A DNA stretch of 64,000 bases from Siphonodentalium dalli. Its lineage: Eukaryota > Mollusca > Scaphopoda > Gadilida > Siphonodentaliidae. Positions within the stretch are counted from its first letter, which is position 1; the number at the start of each line of letters is the position of its first letter. The notes under the pieces were generated by a model that saw only the letters and a program-made list of their open reading frames with translations, had not been told where the DNA came from and searched no databases. The stretch is taken from the NCBI GenBank assembly GCA_032622095.1, contig CP136067.1, forward strand, positions 248,001 to 312,000, read 5' to 3'. This document shows, piece after piece, positions 46,559-57,466 of the stretch. Made by a program: the position numbers and the translations under genes.

Positions 46559-46710
46559 TGCCCTAAATAATCGACTCCTTAACCACAGCAGAATTATGGG
46601 TAATTTTTCAGGATTTAGTTGGAAATATGGCTTGTTGCCATTCAGTGGAAAGCACTCACTCTCAATTACCCATAAATCTGCTGTGATTAAGGAGTCGATT
46701 ATTTAGGGCA
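46559..46710. mobile_element. Palindromic MITE, 152 bp
   Basis: TGCCCTAAATAATCGACTCC at the left and its exact complement at the right (46691-46710), extending through 'ttaa.cacagcag' to about 33 bp. The interior 'gggtaatttttcaggatttagt' and 'ggaaatatggcttgttgcca' is shared with the palindrome at 60901-61084. Confidence 0.85.
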
Positions 46711-47705
46711 ATTCTGTAACAATTACTATTTCTTTGGCTTCGGGGGTAAAAGATATTTGATTCGAGGGGAGGAAACCACCCATCAAAGTGTGATCAGATA
46801 CCGAGTTTTGAAATCTATTTCTTTTCACCACCAGTACTTTTTAGTGGCCTGGTAAAAAGTCGACGAGAAGACAGTCTCGAACCAAGTTGCAGATGAAGAT
46901 GGATAACTCTAAAATCAAGTTAGATATTTCATTTCATTTCGTTGAACAAAATGTTGATAAATAACTTGACTGGTCCCCGGACTATAAACCTTGCCATCGC
47001 TCTGCTTTTATAGACCTGTACGGACTATCACCATTTTGTGGATCTCCGGTCAGAATTCTGACCGGGATTAAAATAGAACAGTGCAAGCTGATTGGCTGAA
47101 GTGATTTGTGTGTTGTGTTCAAAGACCCACATTTGACTAGATTCTGCCAATCTCTGGTGGGAAAAAAATATCAAAACATATTATTTTGATATCCTACTTA
47201 GTATTTATGAATGGATATTTATAAATATGTAAACTATTTTCGAAGAACACTCGAGGCAGTGTTGCTGTAGTGTCTCTCCGTCGTTATGTTTGGATCGATG
47301 ACGCAAATGATGGCATCTACTTAAAGATGGCGATAGTCCGCACCGGTCTCTTATGGGAGGGCATGTCACAGAGCGATGGCGGCGTAGTGTTTCCTTTTTG
47401 GGCCAGGGACGAGTCTAATAAATAACAGGTTTTGGGAAATTTTATACTATATTTAATTGTGGTTAGCATTATTTTTGGGCAATCTATCCATTCTGATAAC
47501 TGAAGCGGCATTTCAAAAACCTTTTGTTGTTGCTGGAATCTGATGATATGGGGACCATCCAATCGGATTGAGTACCTTTAAGGAGTTGTTCCTAACAATC
47601 GATCATCGCAATTACTTCCATCTGTGTGAGTTCCCTGTGGGTTAAAGGTACTCAACCCGTAAAGAGGGTCCCCATCTCAACAGATTCCAACAACAACAAT
47701 CCGAT

Positions 47706-48095
47706 CAGAGGGTCCTATATTACTATTTCTTTGGCTTTGGGGGTAAAAAATATTTGATTCGAGTCGAGGAACCCATCAAACAAAGCTCAGAGTTATTAGA
47801 TATTGATTTTTCAAATTTGTTATGTTCTCGAGATGAGTACCAATAACTGCCGTAATCTGCTCTGGATGTGTACTCCAAATCTATTCAAACAGACAAGGAT
47901 GAATAACTCTAAAATCAAGTGGTAATTTTAACGCAATTTTGATTGAGTACTGGGCCAGATAGTATTCCCGATAATGAAAAATAATAGATTTCTAAAATCG
48001 ATATCTAACAAATCTGAGCTTTGATGGGTGACTTCCTCGACTCGAATCAAATATTTTTGACCCCCGAAGCCATTGAAATAGTAATTGAGAGGAGT
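47706..48095. mobile_element. ~390-bp MITE with ~85-bp inverted termini
   Basis: Left 'attactatttctttggcttt', 'gggggtaaaaaatatttgat', 'tcgagtcgaggaacccatca'; right arm inverted at about 48005-48092 ('cgactcgaatcaaatatttt', 'gacccccgaagccattgaaa'). A half copy of the left arm lies at 46725-46800 with 'gataactctaaaatcaagt' near 46905 and 47900. Confidence 0.75.
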
Positions 48096-48129
48096 TTTAT
48101 CGGGTTGAGTACCTTTAAACATTAAAATT

Positions 48130-48226
48130 TATATATTGCCTCTGTTCATAGAGAGCCCCACATAGGCTGGAGCAGACGACACTCAAGTGTATTCTTCCAT
48201 CTGTGTGAGGCTCCCTGTGGGTTACA
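48130..48226. repeat. TA4-related fragment
   Basis: 'agagccccacataggctgga' ... 'ccatctgtgtgaggctccct' with right end 'gtgggttaca'; the left TTAA is not preserved. Confidence 0.55.
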
Positions 48227-48284
48227 TATACAATATTCATGAGTCATTTCACTTATCGGAGTGGGTGCAAGTCTGGATAATGGT

Positions 48285-48512
48285 ATGTCTGTCATTTGCA
48301 GAATGAGGTCTCCAGAGGGTGAATTTAGTGAAACTGCCGCACATTGTGAGCTAGCATCACCAAATTCACCTCTGGGAACCTCATTCTCCGTATCTTCTGC
48401 CTAAGCAGAATGAGGGCCACAGAGGGTGAATTTAGTGATACTAGCCCATCTTGTGGGATAGCGTCACTAAATTCACCTTCTGGGGACCTCATTCTGCAAA
48501 CAAAACAGACAC
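48285..48512. mobile_element. H1 MITE, copy 4 (short form)
   Basis: 'gtctgtcatttgcagaatga' at the left; 'ctcattctgcaaacaaaac' then 'agacacac' at the right; four 'gaatttagtgat/atcactaaattc' stems inside, so it looks like two half elements joined. Confidence 0.75.
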
Positions 48513-48779
48513 ACAATTATGTCCCCTGGGACTGTTGTGGTTCTCTCTCAATAAGTTTGTCGAAATCGAACTTTAGACCGATTCTACACATGGTTTCCAT
48601 ACAAGGACAGTCTTTTGACCAATATTTGTTAGAGATATGGATGCAAGTTAGTCCAAACGTTTAATGCGTGCAACTCGAAAAGTGTTCCACACAAAATGTC
48701 AGACAAACTTGATACATACTCCATGGAATGCAAATAAATCAACATCCAGTTCTTAAGTGACAATCCTGACTGGGTCCAG

Positions 48780-49200
48780 CTGTCCACAGAAACTCCATGT
48801 AACGACCGGTCTGCATACTGATTATAGTGTGGTCCATTTCCATTTTCCATGAAGATAACGAATCATAAATTGACCTACGCACATGATAGCATTGTAAAAT
48901 CTTGCCTGGTTAAGACATCAGGCACTCACATCTGTCCACATAAACTCCACTGTAAGCAATCTGTATGCTGATTATAGTGTGATCCATTTCCATGGAGACG
49001 TGGAATCATATGTTGACTAGAACATAGAGTTATTCACCAGGTACGTTTCCACATGCACACTCTGCTATAACCAATCGGCCTATACACTAATACTGATTAT
49101 AATGTGATCCGTTTCCATCGAGATACAAATCACTTTATATTGTGATCAGTTTCCAATGAGACCCAAGTCATTTTGTAGAGTGCTACGTTTCCATGGAGAT
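48780..49200. repeat. Diverged tandem units, ~125-150 bp
   Basis: 'tgattatagtgtggtccatttccat' and variants at about 48819, 48970 and 49095, with 'aaactccatgtaacgaccgg'-type sequence ahead of each. They lie just downstream (- strand) of the CRYZ-like stop codon, so they may be in its 3' UTR. Confidence 0.6.
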
Positions 49201-49206
49201 GGCAGA

Positions 49207-49242
49207 TCATACTTTGGGGACCATCTTGCCTGAAGCAGTAGT
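49207..49242 (-). CDS. Zeta-crystallin-like quinone oxidoreductase, last codons and stop
   Basis: Read on the - strand from 49242: Thr-Thr-Ala-Ser-Gly-Lys-Met-Val-Pro-Lys-Val-stop (TGA at 49209-49207). A 'GKM/GKV + hydrophobic' end is the normal C terminus of CRYZ-type NADPH:quinone reductases (human ends ...ATGKMILLL; established knowledge). It continues the exon at 53876-53745 in frame if 53744-49243 is removed. The possible acceptor is ..TCGACCAG|ACT (AG at 49244-49243). It lies at the outer edge of the FB1 terminus; a start of the C-terminal piece inside the element's inverted repeat is unusual. If the element is not spliced, the gene copy is disrupted and this is a pseudogene remnant. 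Confidence 0.6.
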   Translation of the reverse strand, partial: TTASGKMVPKV

Positions 49243-50559
49243 CTGGTCGATAAAAGGTTTGACCTAGAAAAAATTTGGACTAAGTTGGTTTATATACCGT
49301 TTTGAAGAGGAGTGTATCCTCTATAACATATCCAAAATCCGCTAAAATCCGCTTTGAGCATTTTTTGTAATTCAAGATGGCGTCCAAGATGGCTGCCATT
49401 TTCCGTTAAGTCAGTTTGATGCAAGTATAGTGATAAAATATTGTCATATGTGTACACATGTTTACATTTTTGTGAAGCTAAGAAATAACGCCACCTTGCA
49501 ATGCCTAAACTGGAACTCCCAGTCCAAGATGGCCGCTAAAATGGCGACCGGAAGTGGAACATTTTACGTTTTTTACTAATATCTTTAAGATCAGTTTCTG
49601 CTATTTGGAACTGTTTCAGAAATGTGACTTTATTTTGGATTTAGAATGTTAAGTAATCTTTGAAGCAATGACATATGCCATTCATGATGTCCCCACCCTT
49701 TTCGATTACTCAAAAATTAGATTTTATAGAATGCGGTATAATAATTCATTTCACAAAAATATCATTGGGATTCTTGTAATATATCATCAAGAAATGGGAG
49801 GAACTGTGCAATGTAAGTGGTGCATTCTATTTTTTATGGATATTCCAACTCAATGGTACCAAAATTGTCACTTTGGCTCAAAATGGCTGCCAAAATGGCG
49901 GTCAATATATGGAAAATGGTAGTTATTGTCTCAGCATGCCATGCAACCGCTTACAAGTTGAGGTTGATGAACACAATTGACTACTCTGTCTTATATACAT
50001 TGACTATACTGACAATGCTGATGCACCTTGGTTAATTGCTACTATTTTAACCACTGAAATTACCTGAATTATTCCCATTTTTCTGTAAAAACTTGACAAC
50101 AAAATCGGCAAAAAATCACTTATCAGGTTTCAGCCAATTTTTAAAGTAAAATGGAACAATCTCTGGTTCAAATGTGATTATTTGTTTTGATATGTGCTAA
50201 ATATGTCACACTGAGGTATTTTAGTTAAAATTATTCAAGATGTCTTTCAAAAAGTTGATTTGTCACATATTTTCCAAACATTATGCTCTGCAAATTGTGA
50301 CTCACTTGGTTATTAAACATACTACATTAAGTTAATTTTCTAGTATGGGTGTCCCAGTACCTTATGGTGCATGGCAAGTTCATTTTAAGGGATGCAGTAT
50401 GGATTTTGCAGAAAACTGTTGAGATTCTGTCAATGTTTTTTAGTACTGAAATTGGCAGAACGTTGAAATGGAACAGAGTAATCGGACTACTCTGTCCAAT
50501 TAGCATCACCATTGATCAACGTAATAAAGTGTGAATGTATGTTGAATGTATGGTTATAG

Positions 50560-52560
50560 GTGAGATGTGTGGGTATATAGGGAGTTGCTGTATTCGTGAA
50601 TGCAGTGAATAATTAAACAATATGTGGATATATGGTCATGAATGTGGTGTCCACGGTGATATGTATATGTATACAAGAAGTAGCTGTAAGGTCATGTGTG
50701 AGGTGAGTATGTATACAGGGAGTGTCCGTCTGGTCACTGACGTGGTGTATGGGTATAACGAGAGTAGCTACATTGTCCATGTGTGTGTTGTTTATATGTA
50801 TGCATGTATGAAGTGACTATGCGATCATGGGTGGGATGTGTATGTGTACATTTGGTGGCTGTATAGTTATGGATGGGTGTATATGTGTACATGTGTTGGC
50901 TGCATGGTAATGGATGGGGTGTATGAATATATATGGAGTGGTTGTATGATTTTGGGCAATGTGTATAGGTTTACATGGAATGACTATACCGTCATTGTGA
51001 TGAAGTGTATATACATACATGGATTACAGTTTGGTGGTCATTTGCGGGCTTGTTTTGGAGAGTGCCCCTGTGGTCATGGGTGGGATGTATATGTATATAT
51101 GTTGTAGCTGTATTGTCATTGGTGTGGATATACATGTACAAAGTGAATAGCTGAATGCTCATGGATGGGGTGTATATGTGTACAGCGAGTGGCTGAATTG
51201 TCATGGCTGAGCTGTATATGTAAGTCTGGAGTGTACGAATGGTCGTGTGTATTGGTATATCTAGAAGGGTTGTATGGTCATTGATGAGGTATACATACAT
51301 ATACGCATGGAGTGACTCGATGGTCTGGGTGAGGTATATATGTAGTGGCTACATGGCCATGACATGGCCAATATGTATGCAGGGAGTGACATTATGACAT
51401 AATTAATGGCGAGGAGAATTGTTATACACGGAGTGATTGTATGATCACAAATATGGTTTATGAGTATACAGCGAGTGGCTGAATTGACATGTGTGAGTTT
51501 ATATGAAAGTCTGGAGTGTATAAATAGCCTTGTGCGCAGTTCAGGACATTGGTACATGTATATATATAACTAGCCGATGAGCCCGACGTTGTCCGGGCTA
51601 TTCAAAAACCAAATTTCAAGTCGATAGCTCCACCCGTTTCCGAGATCTGGTCTGCGCATGCGCGAAGCTGGCGTCGCACGGGCTCGGCGACCCGATAAAA
51701 TTCGTATCCGGGGCAAGATACATTCACATACCAAATTTCAAGTCGATGGCTCCACCCGTTTCCGAGATCTCGTCTGCGCATGCGCGAAGCTGGCGTCGCA
51801 CGGGCTCGGCGACCCGATAAAATTCGTATCCGGGGCAAGATGCATTCACATAGCAAATTTCAAGTCGATAGCTCCACCCGTTTCCGAGATCTCGTCTGCG
51901 CATGCTCGCCAATACGACAACGTCCACCGCCTGGTCAAACTACACACACGTACCAAGTTTCGTCCCGATCGGTCGAGAATCGTAGATTTGTATTAATGAC
52001 AGACAAACATACAGACATACAAACAGAGGTCTTCAAAATATATATGAGATGGCTGCTTGAGTGGCTATATGGCCATTGGTATCACAAATAGATATACAGG
52101 GAGTGACAGTATGACCACTGGTGAGGCGAATAGGTATACACGAAATGATGTATGATCATGATATGATTGTGGCGAATATAGGGGTGACTGTATGGTCATG
52201 GGTGGGGTGTATATGTACATTTTGAGTGACAATATGGTCATGCGTTCGGCAACTATATATATACATATTGTGACTGTATGGCCAACGGTGATGCGAATAG
52301 CTATACATGATATATGATTATGAATGAAGGGAATATGCATACAGGTCGTGACTATATGGTCATGGGTGAGATGTATGAGTTTACCTGGTGTGTCTGCATG
52401 GTTACTCACGGCTGTATGGTCATGTGTTGGTGAATGGGAATACCCAACTGTGGCTGTATGGTAATGGGTGAGGTGTATGTATTTACAAAGAGTGGCACAT
52501 GGTCATTTATATGGTGTTCATGTATATATGGAGTGACTATGGTCGTGGGTGGGATGTACT
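50560..52560 (+). repeat. Degenerate tandem array in the centre of the foldback
   Basis: Loose units of about 55-70 bp such as 'gtgactgtatggtcatgggt', 'gaggtgtatatgtatacagg', repeated some 25 times on the + strand before (to about 51560) and after (from about 52055) the HEL1 insertion. Long ORFs on both strands here are repeat readings. Confidence 0.75.
51570..52049 (-). mobile_element. HEL1 nonautonomous Helitron, complete 480-bp copy
   Basis: Read on the - strand: A|TCTCATATATATTTTGAAG at the 5' end (TC at 52049-52048), a GTCTGT microsatellite, 'acgattctcgaccgatcggg', then a 122-bp tandem core ('gagctatcgacttgaaattt', 'catgcgcagacgagatctcg') and a 3' hairpin AGCCCGGACAACGTCGGGCT followed by CATCGG-CTAG|T (CTAG at 51573-51570). 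A|TC start, hairpin and CTRR|T end are the Helitron signature. The tandem core plus microsatellite resembles bivalve 'pearl'/HINE elements (inference). It splits the central array of the foldback. Confidence 0.85.
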
Positions 52561-53744
52561 GGTGTAACTTTGGGCCCGTTTCCGCTCAAACCATGGACAG
52601 AATCCCAAAGGATGATTAAGTAGCTTGTTTAATAACCAAGTGAGTCACAATTTGCTACATTCTCGGAACAGCAGAGAATAATGTTCGGAATATAATCGAC
52701 GTATCAACGTTTTACCAAATTCATTTGCCATTTTGCAAACCATCTTGAGTATTCTTGTCTAAAACACCAGTGTTATACATTTAAGACAGATCAAAAATTA
52801 TAAGCACATTTGATACCAAAGATAGTTCCATTTTATTTCAAAAATTGGTCCAAACATGAAAAGTTATTTTTTGCCGATTTTGATGCCAAATTTGTGATAT
52901 AAAAATCCCATAATTCTGGTAATTTCAGTGGTTAAAATAGTAAAACTTATTCAAGGTACATCCGAAATGTTTGTATGCAATACACATAATACAGAATAGT
53001 CAATTTTGCTCATCAACCATAACTTCAAACCGTTTCATGGCATGCTGGTGCATTATTTAACATTTTTCACATTTTGACGCCATTTTGGCAGCCATTTAGA
53101 GCCAAAGTGACAATTTTGGTTACACTGAGTTGGAATATCCATAATAAATAGAATGCACCACTTACTTTGCACAGTTCTTCCCATTTCTTGATGAAATTTG
53201 ACTAGAATCACAATGGTAATTTTTTGTAAAATTCTATACTGCGTTCTGTAAAATCGAATTTTTGAGTGATCAGAAGAGTGGGGACCCCACGAATGGCATA
53301 TTTCATTGCTCCGATTGTGAGTTAAAATGCTAAATCCAAAATAAAGTCACAATTCTCAACCAGTTCCAAACAGCAGAAACTGGTCCTAAACATATCAGTA
53401 AAAAACTTAACATTTTCCACTTCCGGTCGTCATTATGGCGGCCATCTTAGGTGGGGAGTTCCAATTTTGTCATAGAAAGGTGGCGTTATATCTTAGCTTC
53501 ACAACAATGTGTATGTGTATACATATGACAATATATTCTCACTATAATTGCATCAAACTGACTTAACGAAAAATGGCAGCCATATTGGACGCCATCTTGA
53601 ATTACAAAAAATGCTCAAAGCGGATTTTAGCGGATTTTGGATATGTTATAGAGGATATCTTCCTCTTCAAAATGGTATATAAATCAACTTAGTCCAAATT
53701 TTTTCTAGGTTAACCCTAAAATTTGAGTTTATCGACCAGACTAC

Positions 53745-53876
53745 AGCGGCAGTTTGAATGATATCGACATGTGCCTGGGAGGCACTCTCCAGCGCGTACA
53801 CAGGTCCGACATGGGGGCGGAGCCAACCAGCCGTCAATCCGTCCTCGATGTATTTGTTCAATTCTTGGAACTCTTC
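53745..53876 (-). CDS. Zeta-crystallin-like quinone oxidoreductase, penultimate coding exon
   Basis: The acceptor 'attaaattacag' precedes 53876 on the - strand. The 44 codons read E-E-F-Q-E-L-N-K-Y-I-E-D-G, then 'LTAGWLRPHVGPVYALESAS', then Q-A-H-V-D-I-I-Q-T-A-A. This aligns without gaps to the C-terminal part of zeta-crystallin/NADPH:quinone oxidoreductase (medium-chain dehydrogenase/reductase superfamily): EEFQ..., GWLKP.IG..YPLE...AH..II in vertebrate CRYZ. CRYZ reduces quinones with NADPH in the cytosol and binds AU-rich RNA. The catalytic and Rossmann parts should lie upstream on the - strand; I could not find them up to 64000, so the preceding intron exceeds 10 kb. The exon ends at GCT|GTAGTC, a weak donor lying at the foldback terminus. 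Confidence 0.85.
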
Positions 53877-53947
53877 CTGTAATTTAATAAATGTCATTGA
53901 ATGGAGCCTCGTGGAGGTAAATACATGCCTTCATTTCACAAACCAAA

Positions 53948-54132
53948 TTATATAGAGAGTAATAATTGGTCCCGAGAATTACGTTAAATAATTCACGAGA
54001 GGCGAGACACGTCGGTAAGAAATGAGTGTGCATTAACACACGAGTTTCTTACCCAAACATCTCTCGCCTGAGTCGCCTCGAGTGAATTATTGAACGTAAC
54101 TCTCAGAACTAATTGATTACTCTATATATTAC
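53948..54132. mobile_element. Palindromic MITE, ~185 bp
   Basis: 'tatatagagagtaataattg', 'gagaattacgttaaataatt', 'cacgagaggcgag' at the left are complemented at the right by 'gagtgaattattgaacgtaa', 'tctcagaactaattgattac', 'tctatata'; the arms are about 80 bp with 'taagaaatgagtgtgc' / 'acacacgagtttctta' near the centre. It lies in the intron of the CRYZ-like gene. Confidence 0.8.
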
Positions 54133-54663
54133 ACTTCTACATCAATTTTGTTCGCTAAATATGATTAAAACACACAGAATTAATGCATGAAAGTCCCGAT
54201 GTGGAGAAAGATCAACCGTAAAAAATTCAGTCTAGATCAGTAAGCGACGTACCGTCAATGGCGTCACGGGAAATGACATAATAGTGACATTACCATTTTT
54301 ATTTAACAACATAGGAGCGGGGGGGGGGGGGGGGTCGTGAGAAAATTTACACATAGAGGGCCCAATACAAATTTACAGCCCTTTTGCTTATTTTTTTCCG
54401 CCAGATTTTTCTGGACCCACCCCCTAAAATAAGAAAAACATAATTTTAAATCTATTCAAGACAAATCAAACAGAATCAAAGGTAAGTTTTAAATTGGTCC
54501 GTTTCTGGCAGATTCCAAGTGTTCAAACAATTGAAAAACTATCAACGGTTATGATGTTTTCGACATTTAAAAATACATTTTGAAATAAAAAGTGTTTTAT
54601 TCTACAGTAAGCACAGATATTGTGAGGTAATATTTATAGTGCCAATAAGCCAACATTGTGTTA
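54133..54663. other. Intronic spacer with poly-G tract
   Basis: A run of about 16 G at 54319-54334; otherwise AT-rich with nothing recognised. Confidence 0.45.
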
Positions 54664-55780
54664 AATTTTTTCAAAACTCGACTTATAGTTTGATGAGGGA
54701 CGGTGGGCGGGCGGGCGGGCGGTGGACGGGCGGGCGGGCGACGTGTTTTGCTTATAACTCAACCGTTTATTGACGGATTAAATTTTTGTTTGGTGTGTGA
54801 GTACATATCCATGCACGTAAAAAATCGGGTTCGTCCGCACATTTATTACAGAGTTATGGCCCTTTGAATTTTCAGCTCGTTAGCGCGATAACTTCAACAA
54901 ACGTTATCCGATTTGATTGAAATTTGGTACATAGGTGTCTCCCAAGAATATCTCGGATGAGTTCGAAAACCGGCCTGGTCCGATAAAATTTGATAGAGTT
55001 ATGGCCCTTAATTAGTCATTTTTCACGAATTTTCAGCTCGTTAGCGGGATAACTTCAACAAACGTTATCCGATTTGATTGAAATTTTATATATAGGTGTC
55101 TCCCAAGAATATCTCGGTCGAGTTCGAAAACCGGCCAGGTCCGATAAAATTTGATAGAGTTATGGCCCTTAATTAGTAATTTTTTCACAAATTTTGAGCT
55201 CGTTAGCGCGATAATTTAACAAACATCATCCTATTTGATTGAAATTTTGATATATAGGTGTCTCCCAAGAATACCTCGGACGAGTTAGAAAACCGGCCCG
55301 GTCCGATAAAATTTGATAGAGTTATGGTCCTTAAGTAGTCATTTTGTACGAATTTTGAGCTCGTTAGCGCGATAACTTCAACAAACGTCATCCGATTCAA
55401 CTAAAATTTGGTATATAAGTGTCTTCCAATAATATCCTGGACGAGTTCGAAAACCAGCCTGGCCCAATAAAATTTGATAGAGTTATGGCCCTTAATTAGT
55501 CATTTTTCGTGAATTTTTAGCTCGTTAGCGCGATAACTTCAACAAACGTCCTCCGATTTGTTTAAAATTTGGAATAGACATACTTGCCAAGAATATTTCG
55601 GACGAGTTCGAAAACCAGCCTGGCCCGATAAAATTTGATGGAGTTATGGCCCTTAATTAGTAATTTTTCGATTTTACCTATTAATTAGTCTTCCGATACT
55701 GATGCACACCAATTGGCGGTAGCCACCGGCGGTAAGCCATCGAAAACGAGACACAGCATCTCTGATGCCACCTCTTGTTA
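54664..55780 (+). repeat. HT3 hairpin-tandem element, copy 2
   Basis: Nearly identical to 35698-36805 over long stretches (for example 55203-55640 vs 36065-36500). The opening hairpin is damaged on its left side, and the G-rich start is expanded to 'gggcgggcgggcggtggac' (54703-54741). The end 'cagcatctctgatgccacct', 'cttgtt' is kept. Confidence 0.88.
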
Positions 55781-55849
55781 CATAAATAGTCCAGTTACTA
55801 ATTAATTACTTCTTCACTGTTGTTCACAAAAAGGTGCCACCAACCATCA

Positions 55850-56312
55850 TATCAGATAGCTACACCCCGTTTCCGAGATATGGTCTGCGCATGCGCGAAG
55901 CTGGCGTCGCACGGGCTCGCCGACCCGATAAAATTCGTATCCGGGGCAAGATACATTCACATAGCAAATTTCAAGTCGATAGATCCACCCGTTTCCGAGA
56001 TCTCGTCTGCGCATGCGCGAAGCTGGCGCCGCACGGGTTCGGCGACCCGATAAAATTCGCATCCGGGGCAAGATACATTCACATAGCAAATTTCAAGTCG
56101 ATAGCTCCACCCGTTTCCGAGATCTCGTCTGCGCATGCGCGAAGCTGGTGCCGCACGGGCTCGCCAATATGACAACGACGACCGCCTGGCCAAACTACAC
56201 TCACATACCAAGTTTCGTCCCGATCGGTCGAGAATCGTAGATTTGTATTAATGACAGACAAACATACAGACAGACAGACAGACAAACAGGGGTCTTCAAA
56301 ATATATATGAGA
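55850..56312 (-). mobile_element. HEL1 Helitron, copy missing its 3' end
   Basis: The 5' end TCTCATATATATTTTGAAG lies at 56312-56294 on the - strand, preceded by A (56313). The microsatellite and about three core units follow; the sequence stops near 55850 inside a unit, without the hairpin-CTAG end. Confidence 0.8.
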
Positions 56313-56871
56313 TAAGTATCACTCTTTGGAGCCAAATAAACAGGCTGGCATGTTTATTTTTTAATTTGAGGTATTTTGTTAGTCAGCACTCTGCAGCACT
56401 AGTATTATTTGGTCATTAGACATGCCAGAGTGAAAATGCCAGCACTATCAGGCACTATTCAATATTAATTTGAGGTGAAATGCAAACCAGCACTCCTATT
56501 CAGTCATCACTTTTATTTGGCACCAGAGAGTGCTTTATCTTATACCTACATATGTTCTTTCGCTGCCAAACGCGCATAAATGCGAACTTCGTAGACGCTG
56601 CCAATCGCGCATTTTTGCGAATTTGGTATGTAGTCTAATGTATGGGATATAACTCTATTCTTTCCGGCATGTTTGACAGTGTACAATGTATTTATCTGTA
56701 GTACTGTTGCGCGCGAACAATTTAAAGCGACAATGTCCTCAAGGTCATGCTATTTCTGACGTTATGGAGGTACAGTCAGAGTCGGAATATTGCGTCATTG
56801 TTATTAGCACGTTGTTATCAGTCGAAAATGGCTGCTCCCAAAAGACTCAGGACTGAAGAAGTTATTGTTAT
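56313..56871. other. Unannotated spacer
   Basis: A few 'cagcactatcaggcact' phrases repeat near 56380-56540, suggesting a small old repeat. Otherwise nothing recognised. Confidence 0.4.
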
Positions 56872-57230
56872 GACCTCTATACTCTAATGATCGAGGAGCG
56901 CCTGTGGCGCATAAGTTACTTATACCTATTATTTGTGTGGGCAGTAGCCTCTATTATAGGGGCGCCTGTGGCGCATAAGATACTATGGGTGGCGGGATGG
57001 GGTGGTGGGTGGGTTAACTAACCTCTATACTCTAATGGTCGAGGGACGCCTGCGGCGCATAATATACTTATACCTATTATTTATGTGGGCAGTAGCCTCT
57101 ATAGGGGCGCCTGCGGCGCATAAGATACTATGGGTGGCGGGATGGGGTGGTGGGTGTTTAAATAACCTCTATACTCTAATGGTCGAGGGGCGCCTGCGGC
57201 GCACAAGATACTTTACCTATTATTTATAAT
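56872..57230 (+). repeat. Tandem array, ~145-bp unit, 2.5 copies
   Basis: 'acctctatactctaatggtc' starts units at about 56873, 57021 and 57163. Each unit contains two hairpins of the form GCGCCTG(T/C)GGCGC and 'gggtggcgggatggggtggt'. This is the most GC-rich patch in the window. Confidence 0.88.
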
Positions 57231-57466
57231 ACACCTTTACTGGTTTTGAACAACCCTTGTCTATTGTATCGTTGTCCAGTGGTGATAACAGGCAACTAGA
57301 TTAATAATACTGGTGAGTTGACCATGCGTACGCCCGCGTGACCCATATAATTCACATAAATCATCGTAAAACCCAATTTTCCTGAAGATGGCCTTCAAGA
57401 TCACGTGACTTATAAGGGGCGGAGCAGGGTCATATGTCCCCCTGAAGGTATATATACATATGGTTA

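Larger units (their letters stand above)
49231..53745. mobile_element. FB1 foldback element with ~1.1 kb inverted arms
   Basis: On the - strand the unit starts GTAGTCTGGTCGATAAA (53744-53728) and ends with the exact complement TTTATCGACCAGACTAC (49254-49238). The right arm (52610-53745) matches window positions 90-1218; the left arm (49231-50430) is its inverted copy and reaches further inward, matching window position 1. Between the arms lies a minisatellite-like region with a Helitron inserted. No transposase found. The element interrupts the end of a CRYZ-like gene. Confidence 0.8.

Noticed and set aside
50605-51557. ORFs rich in Tyr, Met, Val and Cys with transmembrane-like runs
   Set aside because: They fall in the degenerate gtatatgt-type tandem array of FB1; no start context, no conservation between units.
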